Positions 1 to 8,531 of a DNA stretch of 64,000 bases are shown piece by piece. Position numbers and translations under genes: made by a program. The notes under the pieces were generated by a model that was given only the letters and a program-made list of their open reading frames with translations, ran no database searches and was not told the DNA's origin. Positions within the stretch are counted from its first letter, which is position 1; every line of letters starts with the position of its first letter. The stretch covers positions 496,001 to 560,000 of the forward strand of contig CBDHEF010000002.1 of NCBI GenBank assembly GCA_965261945.1. The letters are read 5' to 3'. The stretch comes from VXOI01 sp965261945. Its GTDB lineage: Bacteria > Chloroflexota > Dehalococcoidia > Lucifugimonadales > UBA3495.

Positions 1-81
1 CTCCCTGGACAACTGGGACACATGAACGGTGACGCCACCGGGCCAGGTGAAGTCGTAGGGCGACACCATGGCGATCTTCAA
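1..81 (-). CDS. Phosphatidylinositol mannosyltransferase-like glycosyltransferase (GT4), N-terminal fragment
   Basis: Only the first 27 codons are inside the window; the gene continues beyond base 1. The TTG start at 81 follows a GGAGG ribosome site by about six bases. The translated N-terminus (KIAMVSPYDFTWPGGVTVHV) matches the start of GT4 glycosyltransferases of the PimA type, where the GG of WPGG lies in the donor-site loop. PimA adds mannose from GDP-mannose to phosphatidylinositol. The gene lies 43 bases downstream of ino1 in the same direction, which supports an inositol-lipid role. Substrate is inferred; other GT4 enzymes start similarly. Confidence 0.7.
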   Translation of the reverse strand, partial: MKIAMVSPYDFTWPGGVTVHVSQLSRE

Positions 82-124
82 CGGCACACCTCCCGCCGGA
101 GACTCCGCGGGGCGACCCGTCTGG

Positions 125-1237
125 CTACTCGTCGGCCACCTCCACCTCCACAAACACCTCTGCGCCTCCGTCTCCCGCTATGAATGCCTCGGTCATATCC
201 CGCGCCACGTCGTCGGTGTACTGTACCGGCGGGGACTTCATGAAGTAGGCACTGGGGCCGCCGATGGCACCGGCCTGGCCCCGGTCCATGGCCAGCTTGG
301 CGCAACGGACGGCGTCAACCACCACGCCGGCGGAGTTGGGGCTGTCCCAAACCTCCAGCTTGGCCTCCAGGCTGATGGGCGCGCCACCGAAGATGCGTCC
401 CTCCATGCGGATGTAGCACCATTTCCGGTCCTTCAGCCAGGGTACATGGTCGCTGGGGCCGACGTGGATATTGTCCGGGTCGATTTCCTCGTCCAATTGC
501 GAGGTCACCGAGTTGGTCTTGGAAATCTTCTTGGACGTGAGCCGCTCCCGTTCCAGCATATTCAGAAAATCGGTGTTGCCGCCGAAATTCAACTGGTAGG
601 TGTTCTCCAGCGTAACGCCCCGGTCTTCAAACAGGCGGGTCAGCACCCGGTGGGTGATGGTGGCGCCCAACTGCGACTTGATGTCGTCGCCGATGATGGG
701 AACGCCGTGCTGCTCGAAGCGGTTGCGCCAGTAATCCTCGCGGGCCAGGAACACCGGAATGCAGTTGACCATGGCGCAGCGGGCGTTGAGGATGTGCTCC
801 ACGTACCACTTGGTGGCCTGTTCGCTGCCCACTGGCAGGTAGTTGATGACCACGTCCACCTCGCGTTCGCGCAGGATGCCGGTGATGTCGGAAGTGGAGT
901 GGGGGGACTTTTTGACCAGGTGAGAAACGTAACGGCCGATGCCGTCGTGGGTCATGCCCCGGTCAACCTTGACGCCGGAGTGGGGCACATCCGCGAATTT
1001 CAGAGTGTTGTTCGGCTCAGTGAAGATGGCCTCGGAGATGTCCCTGCCGACCTTGTTCTCGTCAATATCAAAAGCGGCGACCACTTCGATGTCCTCGATG
1101 CGGTAGCCGCCGATAGTGTTGTGCATCAGGCCGGAAACCGGGTCGTTCTGCGGAATCTCCACGTACTTGTGAAGACCCTGGACCAGGGATGAGGCGCAGT
1201 TCCCCACGCCGATAATGGCTACATTGATCTTGCCCAC
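125..1237 (-). CDS. ino1: Myo-inositol-1-phosphate synthase
   Basis: NAD-dependent enzyme converting glucose-6-phosphate to 1D-myo-inositol-3-phosphate, the first step to inositol lipids and inositol thiols. At 370 residues it has the short actinobacterial/archaeal length. The N-terminal Rossmann motif is VAIIGVGNCASSLVQG (about residues 6-21). Family motifs follow: NCIPVF near 168, DDIKSQLGAT near 189 and LNFGGNTDFLNM near 217. The protein begins at an ATG preceded by AGGAGCC. It is followed 43 bases later by a PimA-like glycosyltransferase, so the two probably form an operon for phosphatidylinositol derivatives. Confidence 0.93.
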   Translation of the reverse strand: MGKINVAIIGVGNCASSLVQGLHKYVEIPQNDPVSGLMHNTIGGYRIEDIEVVAAFDIDENKVGRDISEAIFTEPNNTLKFADVPHSGVKVDRGMTHDGIGRYVSHLVKKSPHSTSDITGILREREVDVVINYLPVGSEQATKWYVEHILNARCAMVNCIPVFLAREDYWRNRFEQHGVPIIGDDIKSQLGATITHRVLTRLFEDRGVTLENTYQLNFGGNTDFLNMLERERLTSKKISKTNSVTSQLDEEIDPDNIHVGPSDHVPWLKDRKWCYIRMEGRIFGGAPISLEAKLEVWDSPNSAGVVVDAVRCAKLAMDRGQAGAIGGPSAYFMKSPPVQYTDDVARDMTEAFIAGDGGAEVFVEVEVADE

Positions 1238-1317
1238 TGGGTGGCTCCTTTGCGACGGCGATTGTCCCGGCCTTGTACAGCTTGGTCCGGGTTTACGGGC
1301 GGCGATAGGATATTATC

Positions 1318-1335
1318 ACCGCCTAAATTGGCGGT
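1318..1335. promoter_or_regulatory. Inverted repeat upstream of ino1
   Basis: ACCGCC and GGCGGT flank a six-base AT spacer about 80 bases before the ino1 start, next to an AT-rich stretch (GATAATAT on the minus strand). It could be an operator or part of a terminator for the gene at 1450-2127; the sequence does not decide. The rest of 1238-1449 shows no gene. Confidence 0.3.
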
Positions 1336-1449
1336 TTTATTGTAACAACCGGCTGCCCTTGCTAACAAGTTCGGGGCCTACGGGTGGTCGTCTGTTCATC
1401 AAAGCAGGCTGGTCGGGCTTGGCTGGCCCCCCTGGGACGAGGCCCTGTA

Positions 1450-2127
1450 TTACCCGAAAAACCTTACTATGGCGGTGCGGTCGTCGTACCGGAAGCGCAC
1501 TCCCAGCTTTTCGGGCACTCGGCCCTCGACCAAACGCCCGGCAATTATTTCCTCAATGCGGCCGGTGGCTTCTTCCGGGGTGGCCGAGCTGCGCACGATT
1601 TCCGCCAGCTCGTCGACTTCCATGTTGTCGGTGACTCCGTCGGTGGCCAGAACCAGCCTGCCCCCCGGCTGAATGTCCACATCCCGCCGCACCATTTGCC
1701 CCAATTCGGCAGCCGCGCCGACGGCCCGGGCCACGCCCACATGGAGGAACCCGCCGAGCCGGCCGCATAGCCGCTCGTGGGAGTCGGGCGACACCAGGAC
1801 GACGGGACTGTCGCCGGCGGCGACGACGTAGAGCCGTCCACCCCGGCAAAGGGCCGCCGACACCGTGGTCAGCAGGAAGCGGCCAGCGCCCACCCCAAAG
1901 AATTCTTCGTTAACAGCGTCAACTGTTGCGGTGATGTCGTCGATGCTGTCGGCCCCGCTCTGCGCCAGGGCTTCGCACAGCTCACGGCTGGCATCGGCGC
2001 CGCCGTGCCCGGTGACGCCATCCATCACCACATCCAAGAAATCTCCGTTGCCCAGGTCGCGGGTCAGCAGACTGTCTTCGCCGTGAGCGGAATTGTCTTG
2101 CAGCGTTGAAAATGTGCTGGCAACCAT
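1450..2127 (-). CDS. PP2C-family protein phosphatase
   Basis: Predicted metal-dependent Ser/Thr phosphatase of 225 residues. PP2C motifs are visible: VVMDGVTGHGG near residue 33 (metal-binding Asp-Gly), LVLATDGVTD near 157 and DDRTAIV at the C-terminus. The start is set at the ATG at 2127, which has a GGGGGGAG ribosome site five bases upstream; an in-frame start 15 codons earlier lacks one. No membrane or sensor domain is present, so the protein should be cytosolic. A protein-kinase-like gene lies directly upstream on the same strand, so the pair may act on the same targets (inference). Confidence 0.8.
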   Translation of the reverse strand: MVASTFSTLQDNSAHGEDSLLTRDLGNGDFLDVVMDGVTGHGGADASRELCEALAQSGADSIDDITATVDAVNEEFFGVGAGRFLLTTVSAALCRGGRLYVVAAGDSPVVLVSPDSHERLCGRLGGFLHVGVARAVGAAAELGQMVRRDVDIQPGGRLVLATDGVTDNMEVDELAEIVRSSATPEEATGRIEEIIAGRLVEGRVPEKLGVRFRYDDRTAIVRFFG

Positions 2128-2226
2128 GGAACTCCCCCCCAGCCTTACTCCTTTGAAATTTTGCCGTAGCATAGTACTGCCGTGGTCTGATGCAATCCAA
2201 ATTCTGGCCTAGTATTCGCAGCTTGT

Positions 2227-3252
2227 CTACGCAGTATAAACCGTGAGTTCTGTTTCGGCGTCGAATTGGAACCTGGTCCAGTAATCGGCTTGCAGCCAGC
2301 CGAGAGCCTCTTTCCAGACCGCGCGGGCATCCTCGAAATTCTCCATGGACCGGTTCCGGACTCCCACCGCTGCCAAGTATGCCGTCAGGTCGGCGCGAAA
2401 CTGTTCGTAATCAGTGTAGGCCCGCGCGCCGATTTTTTCCAGAATAGGGTCGCCTGCCGCAGCTACGGCCTCGCCCGCCCCGGTGAGGCCAGTGAGGCCC
2501 CGGCGCATTTCATCCAGTTCCTGGGGGACGTTCACAATCGGCCTGACGCCGCGCGCGTCGCGATAACTGGCGGTGTCCAGCGGCGGTTCCTCGGGCGTGG
2601 TGTAGAACTTGAGTATTTCCAAACAGGCGTCGTTCACGTCCAGGGGAGCCCGTCCCCGGGGCGCAGGGTCATCAACCCCAGCCAGCGCGCCGGAGTCGAT
2701 AACCTGTATCCGGCCCGAGCCGGGCTGGAAAAACACGTTCTGGGGCCGCATATCCAGCAGGATGTATCCAGCCTCAAGGTAAGCCTGCTCCAGATCCAGC
2801 AACTGATGGTGCACCGGGTGCTGCGGTCCTTCCGCCGGCTGTATCAAGGGAAACATGGCGAACAGATTTTGCCCTGCCCCGATGGGAACGCCGGTAAAGC
2901 GGGACATCATGTCGCCCAGCAGCGGAATCCCCGGCGCCCTTCCCTGTACGAACACCGTGTAGGGTTCACCCAGATCGTCGCCAAAATATGCGTCGTGGAT
3001 GGCCGAGTCCGTATACCCCAGCAACGGGGCCAGCAGCCCGCCGGCATCGCCCGCCCGGTCGTAGGCCAGCAGCAGCCGCTCGGTGCGAGCTTCGATGGCG
3101 AGATGCTGCTTTCGGCTGATGGCCTGCGGCACCGGGCGCTTCAGGGCGACCTCCGCGCCGGTCTCACGGTCAACGGCGGCGCGCACGTCGTAATCCGCGC
3201 CGGAGCCCAGGCGCCCGGTTATTTCGTAGCGTTGCAGGTCTACTTTTCCCAC
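2227..3252 (-). CDS. Protein kinase-like protein, atypical catalytic motifs
   Basis: The N-terminus resembles a Ser/Thr kinase: RYEITGRLGSGADYDV is a glycine-rich loop and EVALKRP supplies the VAxK lysine. The catalytic loop reads LLDMRPQNVFF instead of HRDxKPxN, keeping Asp and Asn, and the DFG motif is DSG (VIDSG). The phosphate-anchor Gly is kept but the Phe is lost, so activity may be weak or altered. About 341 residues, no membrane segment or sensor domain. The chosen GTG start follows AAGAAAGAG; a TTG at 3309 would add 19 residues but has no ribosome site. Next gene downstream is a PP2C phosphatase. Confidence 0.6.
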   Translation of the reverse strand: MGKVDLQRYEITGRLGSGADYDVRAAVDRETGAEVALKRPVPQAISRKQHLAIEARTERLLLAYDRAGDAGGLLAPLLGYTDSAIHDAYFGDDLGEPYTVFVQGRAPGIPLLGDMMSRFTGVPIGAGQNLFAMFPLIQPAEGPQHPVHHQLLDLEQAYLEAGYILLDMRPQNVFFQPGSGRIQVIDSGALAGVDDPAPRGRAPLDVNDACLEILKFYTTPEEPPLDTASYRDARGVRPIVNVPQELDEMRRGLTGLTGAGEAVAAAGDPILEKIGARAYTDYEQFRADLTAYLAAVGVRNRSMENFEDARAVWKEALGWLQADYWTRFQFDAETELTVYTA

Positions 3253-3395
3253 CAATCCGCGCTCTTTCTTCCGGCTGAAGCATTTGCCCCCGCCGTCGGT
3301 GTCCGGCAATGGGACCCGCGCGACGAATTACGCTGCGGAACCCGCAACGATGTTACGACGCAGCCCGCCCATTTGCAACCGGAACGTTGGCAGGC

Positions 3396-4358
3396 TCAGG
3401 GCCCGTTAGCTATTCCGTCCCCTTGAGAGGAGGGAGAATCAAAAGACTCTACCCACAGGCTGGTTTCCTGTTCGCCGGGATTTCCCGTACCGTCCGGTGC
3501 GCGGTAACCCAGCGTCAGCCAGTCCTCCCGGGGCCACTCAAGCTCAGGAGTAAATCCCAGGGACAAGACGGCGTCGTCCACCTCGGGGCGCTGGCTGGCC
3601 AGCATACCGGAGGCGACCAGCATCCCGCCGGGACGCAGGGCTTGCAGGATGAATGGAACGCGGTCCGCGACGCCTCTGGCCGAAATGTTGGCCACGGCCA
3701 AGTCCATGGTTCCTGCCTTCGCCGCGGGATGAGGGACCGATCCTTTGGCCAGGGTTACCCGGTCCTGGAGCCGCAGGCGCCGGAAATTCTGCCGGGCCGC
3801 CGATACCGCTTGCCCGTCAATGTCCAGCGCCACCGCCGCCGCTGCGCCCAGCTTCAGGGCGGTGATGGTCAGTATGCCGGAGCCGGAGCCGAGATCGAGG
3901 ACCCGCATACCGGGCAGCACCAGTTCCTCCAGCGCTTCCATGCAAGTGTAGGTGGTGGGATGGTAGCCCGTGCCGAAGGCGATGCCCGGATCCAGTTCAA
4001 TAACCACCCGTCCGTCGGCTGCCCCTTCCTCCAGTTCCACCCAGGACGGCTTGATGATGAGCCGGTTGCCGACCGGCAGAGCGCCGTAGTGTTCCTTCCA
4101 GCTATTCTGCCAATCCTCACCGTCGTCCAGATCCCGCACGGCCAGTTCGCCCAGATCTCCCACCGAAGCAACAAGCCGCACGCCCACGTCGATGCGCGCC
4201 AGCCGCTGCCGGGAGCCGGACTCCAGGTAGGTGCGGAGCATCACCCGTCCCGCGCCCTGCGGCTCAGTGCTCAACCCTTTCCCGTAGCGGCTGAACAGAT
4301 AGGAAACCGGCTCCACAAACTCGTGAGGAACGGAAATGCTGAGTTCCTTCCAGGACAT
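3396..4358 (-). CDS. prmA: Ribosomal protein L11 methyltransferase
   Basis: SAM-dependent enzyme that trimethylates ribosomal protein L11. The PrmA signature DPGIAFGTGYHPTT sits near residue 122, followed by motif I VLDLGSGSGIL, the acidic VALDID of motif II and VANISARG where the family has the NPxx-like NI motif. An N-terminal ferredoxin-like domain (first ~100 residues) matches the L11-binding region of the family. The ATG at 4358 follows GGAG. It lies just downstream of dnaJ on the same strand, a dnaJ-prmA order common in bacteria. Confidence 0.9.
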   Translation of the reverse strand: MSWKELSISVPHEFVEPVSYLFSRYGKGLSTEPQGAGRVMLRTYLESGSRQRLARIDVGVRLVASVGDLGELAVRDLDDGEDWQNSWKEHYGALPVGNRLIIKPSWVELEEGAADGRVVIELDPGIAFGTGYHPTTYTCMEALEELVLPGMRVLDLGSGSGILTITALKLGAAAAVALDIDGQAVSAARQNFRRLRLQDRVTLAKGSVPHPAAKAGTMDLAVANISARGVADRVPFILQALRPGGMLVASGMLASQRPEVDDAVLSLGFTPELEWPREDWLTLGYRAPDGTGNPGEQETSLWVESFDSPSSQGDGIANGP

Positions 4359-4459
4359 GAACACTCCGGGGCTGTCTGCTCGACAGTCAATGTGGTGGTG
4401 GACTGTGGTGGTGGACTGGCCGGGGTCCAGACGGCTGCCTGAACGCGACAGGCGGCGGG

Positions 4460-5707
4460 TTAGAAGGCATCCTTAATCCGGTCGAAAAGCCCCTTTTCCT
4501 GAGTGTCCTCGGTATTGGCGTCGCTCTCCCCGGCTATCTCCGTCTCATTGTTCTTCGGCTTTGAGCGCCGCGGCTTTGAGCGCGTATTGCCATTTGAGGA
4601 GCGCGGCCGGGAAGGGCTTTCTCCCCCGGAAGGGCTTTCTCCGTTGAAGGACCGAGCCAACTCCTCCAGCAATTCACGCTGGTGGCTGTCCAGCGAGCCT
4701 GGCACCCGCACGTCTACCAGCACGCGCAGGTCGCCCCGGCGGTTGGAGTGCAGATGCGGCACACCTCTGTTGCGGATGCGAAACTCGGTGCCCGGCTGAG
4801 TGCCCTGTGGCAGCTTCAATTCCTCATCGAATCCGTCGATGGTCGGGATGGTCTTATCCACTCCCAAGGCGGCCTCGGCCACATTTAGGGGCAGGGTGTA
4901 GAGAATATCTGTGCCGTCGCGCCTGAATACGCTGTGCTCCTGCACGTTTACGGCGACGTACAGGTTGCCTGAACCCCCGCCGTCGGTGCCGGCGTCGCCT
5001 TCTCCACTGAGACGCACCTGCATTCCGCTTTCCACGCCGGCGGGTATCCTGACTTCGATCTTCCGCTGGCGCCGCTCTCTGCCTGCCCCCCGGCAGTTGT
5101 GGCAGGGGGTGGTGATGACGCTGCCGCGCCCCCGGCATGAGGGACATCCGACGACCTGGGTGAATTGCCCGAACACGCTGCGCTGTGAGCGGCGCACTTG
5201 TCCCGCTCCCCGGCAGTCGTTGCAGGTGTCCACCGAGGTGCCCGGCTCGTTACCCCCGCCCGTGCAGTGGTGGCAGACTTCCATCCGGTGGATTTCCGCC
5301 TCCCGGTGGGAGCCGAAAATCGCTTCCTCGAATCCGAGGGTAACCTGCTGTTGAATGTCGCCGCCGCGCCGGGGCTGCCGCCCCGCCCTGGCGGAGGCAT
5401 CGCCGAAGAAGGAATCAAAGATGTCGCCGAAGCCCCCGAATACATCGAAGCCCTCAAAGGGGCTGCCCCCGGTCTGGGCGCCGGCGCCCACGCCGGCGCG
5501 TCCAAACCGGTCGTACTGCCCCCGTTTCTTGACGTCGGACAGCACTTGGTAGGCCTCGTTGATTTCCTTGAACTTTTCCTCGGCGTCTGCATTCTTGTTG
5601 CGGTCGGGATGGTACTCCATGGCCTTGCGGCGGAAGGCCCGGCGTATGTCCTCTTCGCTGGCGTTGCGGGCAACGCCCAATACGGAATAATAGTCCTGGT
5701 CGGCCAT
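4460..5707 (-). CDS. dnaJ: Chaperone DnaJ
   Basis: Hsp40 co-chaperone that loads substrates on DnaK and stimulates its ATPase. It has a J domain with the HPD motif (YHPDRNKNADAE), a Gly/Phe-rich linker (GGSPFEGFDVFGGFGD), four CxxCxGxG zinc motifs (CHHCTGGG, CNDCRGAG, CPSCRGRG, CHNCRGAG) and a C-terminal substrate domain. About 415 residues, with an extra charged, Ser/Pro-rich tail after residue 350. The start is the ATG at 5707. It is separate from dnaK-grpE (28-31 kb) and shows no obvious HAIR site; it probably forms a unit with prmA. Confidence 0.95.
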   Translation of the reverse strand: MADQDYYSVLGVARNASEEDIRRAFRRKAMEYHPDRNKNADAEEKFKEINEAYQVLSDVKKRGQYDRFGRAGVGAGAQTGGSPFEGFDVFGGFGDIFDSFFGDASARAGRQPRRGGDIQQQVTLGFEEAIFGSHREAEIHRMEVCHHCTGGGNEPGTSVDTCNDCRGAGQVRRSQRSVFGQFTQVVGCPSCRGRGSVITTPCHNCRGAGRERRQRKIEVRIPAGVESGMQVRLSGEGDAGTDGGGSGNLYVAVNVQEHSVFRRDGTDILYTLPLNVAEAALGVDKTIPTIDGFDEELKLPQGTQPGTEFRIRNRGVPHLHSNRRGDLRVLVDVRVPGSLDSHQRELLEELARSFNGESPSGGESPSRPRSSNGNTRSKPRRSKPKNNETEIAGESDANTEDTQEKGLFDRIKDAF

Positions 5708-5791
5708 CAGCAATCACTCAAAATCGGCAGCAAAATTAGCGGGCGCACACTGGCTTATTGTAGTGCAGGGGCGGCGGACGCTCAAGGGCAT

Positions 5792-5916
5792 TGTCTTTTG
5801 GTTGTTCACCCTTGCTCTGGGGAGCCAGGGTGGGGGAGTCCCGGTTTGGGAGCGAACATTGTGGAACTCCAAAGATTTCGCCCTCGCCATTGAGGGAGAG
5901 GGTGAACCAAATCACC
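5792..5916. repeat. MITE-like repeat, copy 1 (inverted orientation)
   Basis: About 125 bases with ends TGTCTTTTGGTTGTTCACCC and GGGTGAACCAAATCA. The internal blocks (CCAGGGTGGGGGAGTCCC, GAGCGAACA, GATTTCGCCCTCGCC) match, in reverse complement, the element at 21362-21504. It fills most of the 340-base gap between dnaJ and rny. No ORF of interest inside. Confidence 0.7.
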
Positions 5917-6046
5917 TTGGCGCCGCCTGTACTCACCTTGACGCTTCTGGGGCCGCTCGCTATGATTCAGGATAGGGAGCAAAGTTTACAACCCGTTGGG
6001 GTATTGCTCCGATTAGGTCACAAAGTGGCGGAAAGGGAAAGGTGAA

Positions 6047-7576
6047 ATGACTTCAGTTGTCATCGCAATTCTCGCCGTCCTAGCGGCCCTTGGGATAGGG
6101 ATAGCAACTTGGTTAGGACTCCGGCAGCGCGTCCAGGCTGCCCGCATGGCGCGGGCCAACGAGACCGCCGGAGATCTGACTGCACAGGCCGAGGAAGCGA
6201 GCAAAAAGATTGTCCTGGAGGCCCAGGAAGAAGCCCGTAAGCAGCGGAACGAGGCCGAAACGGAAATCAAGGAACAACGCCGGGAGCTCACCCGCTTGGA
6301 AGACAGGCATATGCAGCGGGAAGAGCAACTGGAGCGCAAGATTGAGGCACAGGACAGGCGGTACGCCGACCTGTCTGAAAAAGAGTCCCAAATCGAGGAA
6401 TCCCGCAAGGGAGTAGAGGACCTCAGGGTCGAGCAGACCAAGTCGCTGGAGCGCATTGCCGGCCTCACTGTCGAGGAGGCCCGCGATGTGGTGGTGAAGA
6501 GGGGCGAGGACGACGCCCAGCACGACTTGGCGCGCCGGTATTATGAACTCGAGCGGGATTACAAGGAGCGGGCCGACGAAAACGCCCGCAAAATTATAGC
6601 TGTTGCCATCAACCGTCTCGCCTCTGACGTGGTTTCGGAAAGCACAACTTCCATAGTATCCCTGCCCAACGATGAGATGAAAGGCCGTCTCATCGGCCGT
6701 GAAGGACGCAACATCCGTACCCTGGAATCCCTCACCGGAGTAGACGTCATCATTGACGATACCCCCGAAGCAGTGACCGTATCCTGCTTCGACCCGGTGC
6801 GACGGGAAGTCGCCCGGCTGGCGCTGGAGAAGCTGGTCTCCGATGGGCGCATACAACCGGCCCGCATTGAGGACATGGTGAACCGTGCCCAAAACGAAAT
6901 CGACCAGACGATTATGAAGGCCGGCGAACAGGCCACCTTCGACGTTGGCGTCAGCGGCCTGGACCGGGAGCTGGTCCGGCTACTGGGGCAGCTCAAATAC
7001 CGTTACAGCTATGGCGAAAACGTACTGCAACATTCCATTGAGGTCGGACTTCTGGCCGGGATGCTGGCTGCCGAGGCCGGGGCAAATGTCCAAGTGGCCA
7101 AGGTGGGGGGGCTGTTGCACGATATTGGCAAGGCCCTGACCCACGAGGTCTCCGGCCCCCACGCAGAGATCGGAGCCGAAATCGCCAAGCGCCACGGCAT
7201 CAATCACAGTTCCTACCGGGGCATCCTTGAGCATCACTGGGACGAACATGAGACCGTCGAGTCGTTCTTGGTGGCTGCTGCTGACGCCATCAGCGCCGCG
7301 CGCCCCGGGGCCCGGAAGGAATCGCTGGAACTCTACGTGAAGCGCCTGCGCGAATTGGAGGAAGTGGCCGCCGGTTTCGAGGGCGTCGAGCGCACCTTCG
7401 CCATTCAGGCCGGGCGAGAGGTGCGGGTGATGGTGAAACCGGAAGAAATGGACGACATAAAGTCCGCGTCTCTGGCCCGCGACATTGCCCGAAAGGTTGA
7501 GGAAGATCTGGTCTTCCCCGGCCAGATCAAGGTAACAGTCATCCGGGAGATACGTAGCGTGGAATACGCAAGGTAA
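6047..7576 (+). CDS. rny: Ribonuclease Y
   Basis: Membrane-tethered endoribonuclease that starts mRNA decay. Domain order is canonical for 509 residues: an N-terminal transmembrane helix (about 3-25), a long charged coiled coil (30-190), a KH domain with GRLIGREGRNIR near 220 and an HD phosphohydrolase domain with LLHDIGKA near 360. The C-terminal VTVIREIRSVEYAR matches the usual end. Start ATG follows GGAAAGGTGAA. A strong terminator follows, then ymdB, the same neighbour order as in Bacillus. Confidence 0.96.
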   Translation: MTSVVIAILAVLAALGIGIATWLGLRQRVQAARMARANETAGDLTAQAEEASKKIVLEAQEEARKQRNEAETEIKEQRRELTRLEDRHMQREEQLERKIEAQDRRYADLSEKESQIEESRKGVEDLRVEQTKSLERIAGLTVEEARDVVVKRGEDDAQHDLARRYYELERDYKERADENARKIIAVAINRLASDVVSESTTSIVSLPNDEMKGRLIGREGRNIRTLESLTGVDVIIDDTPEAVTVSCFDPVRREVARLALEKLVSDGRIQPARIEDMVNRAQNEIDQTIMKAGEQATFDVGVSGLDRELVRLLGQLKYRYSYGENVLQHSIEVGLLAGMLAAEAGANVQVAKVGGLLHDIGKALTHEVSGPHAEIGAEIAKRHGINHSSYRGILEHHWDEHETVESFLVAAADAISAARPGARKESLELYVKRLRELEEVAAGFEGVERTFAIQAGREVRVMVKPEEMDDIKSASLARDIARKVEEDLVFPGQIKVTVIREIRSVEYAR

Positions 7577-7656
7577 CGGCTCCAACAGAACCGAGGGCCT
7601 GGCAGGCTCCTCTGTCGCTCCGCCCGACAGCGGGAGTCAGTTCGGCTAACCAACGG

Positions 7657-7701
7657 AAAGGGACTCAGGAGCGGGATGCCTCCGGCTGCTGAGTCCCTTT
7701 T
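7657..7701 (+). terminator. Rho-independent terminator of rny
   Basis: A perfect 12-bp stem AAAGGGACTCAG / CTGAGTCCCTTT (7657-7668 with 7689-7700) encloses a 20-base loop and ends in TTTT. It lies 80 bases after the rny stop and 40 before ymdB. Confidence 0.85.
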
Positions 7702-7741
7702 GCGGCGAATCCGGTAACCCGAACCCTACAACAAGGAACGA

Positions 7742-8530
7742 ATGCCTTTGCGAATTTTGATGATAGGCGACGTAATCGGCAGGCCGGGCCGGGAGGCTCT
7801 GCGCCGGATCCTGCCCGGGTTGAAGGAAGAAAAGGGCATAGATCTGGTCATCGCCAACGGCGAAAACGCCGCTGGCGGCTTCGGCCTCACCGTCGAGACC
7901 GCTTCCGAGATGCTGGACTCGGGAGTGGACGTGCTTACCTCCGGAAATCATATATGGGATAAAAGGGAATTCATCCCCTACCTGGACGACGTTCAGGGGG
8001 AGGGGCTGCCCGTGGTCCGGCCAGCCAACTATCCCGACGCACCGGGGGTCGGCGTCATACGGCGCGGGGGGGTGGCAGTAGTCAACCTCATGGGCCGCGT
8101 CTTTATGACGCAACTGGACTGCCCCTTCCGAACCGCCGACCGGTTGTTGCATGAGTTGCGAAGCGAGGAGGATACGCCGGTAATCATCGTGGACTTCCAC
8201 GCTGAGGCCACCTCCGAAAAGCAGGCGATGGGGTGGTATCTGGACGGTCGGGTCAGTGGCGTGTTCGGAACCCACACGCACGTCGGCACCATTGACGCCC
8301 GCATCCTGCCCGGCGGCACCGCCTACCTCACCGACGTAGGTATGACTGGCCCGGTGGACTCGGTTATCGGAAGCGACACCCGCGCGGTGCTGGACCGTTT
8401 CCTGACCTCCATGCCGCAACGGCTGGAGGTGGCAAAAGGCCCCTGCACCTTCAACTCGGTGCTGGTGGAAGTTGACGAGCAAACCGGGCGCTCCGTTCAC
8501 TTGGAGCGCGTCGACAGGATGGCAGGCTGA
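7742..8530 (+). CDS. ymdB: YmdB-family metallophosphoesterase (2',3'-cyclic nucleotide phosphodiesterase)
   Basis: TIGR00282-type calcineurin-like phosphoesterase of 262 residues. Metal-binding motifs are clear: GDVIGRPGR near residue 9, ANGENAAGGFG near 38, TSGNHIWDKRE near 66, DFHAE near 151 and GTHTHVGT near 178. In Bacillus the homologue is a cyclic nucleotide phosphodiesterase linked to RNase Y and biofilm control. Start ATG has AAGGAACGA upstream. It overlaps almost directly with the PHP gene (one-base gap), suggesting co-transcription. Confidence 0.92.
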   Translation: MPLRILMIGDVIGRPGREALRRILPGLKEEKGIDLVIANGENAAGGFGLTVETASEMLDSGVDVLTSGNHIWDKREFIPYLDDVQGEGLPVVRPANYPDAPGVGVIRRGGVAVVNLMGRVFMTQLDCPFRTADRLLHELRSEEDTPVIIVDFHAEATSEKQAMGWYLDGRVSGVFGTHTHVGTIDARILPGGTAYLTDVGMTGPVDSVIGSDTRAVLDRFLTSMPQRLEVAKGPCTFNSVLVEVDEQTGRSVHLERVDRMAG

Positions 8531-8531
8531 A

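Noticed and set aside
3309..4442. Plus-strand frame opposite prmA
   Set aside because: It is a shadow of the prmA coding strand without family motifs or ribosome site.
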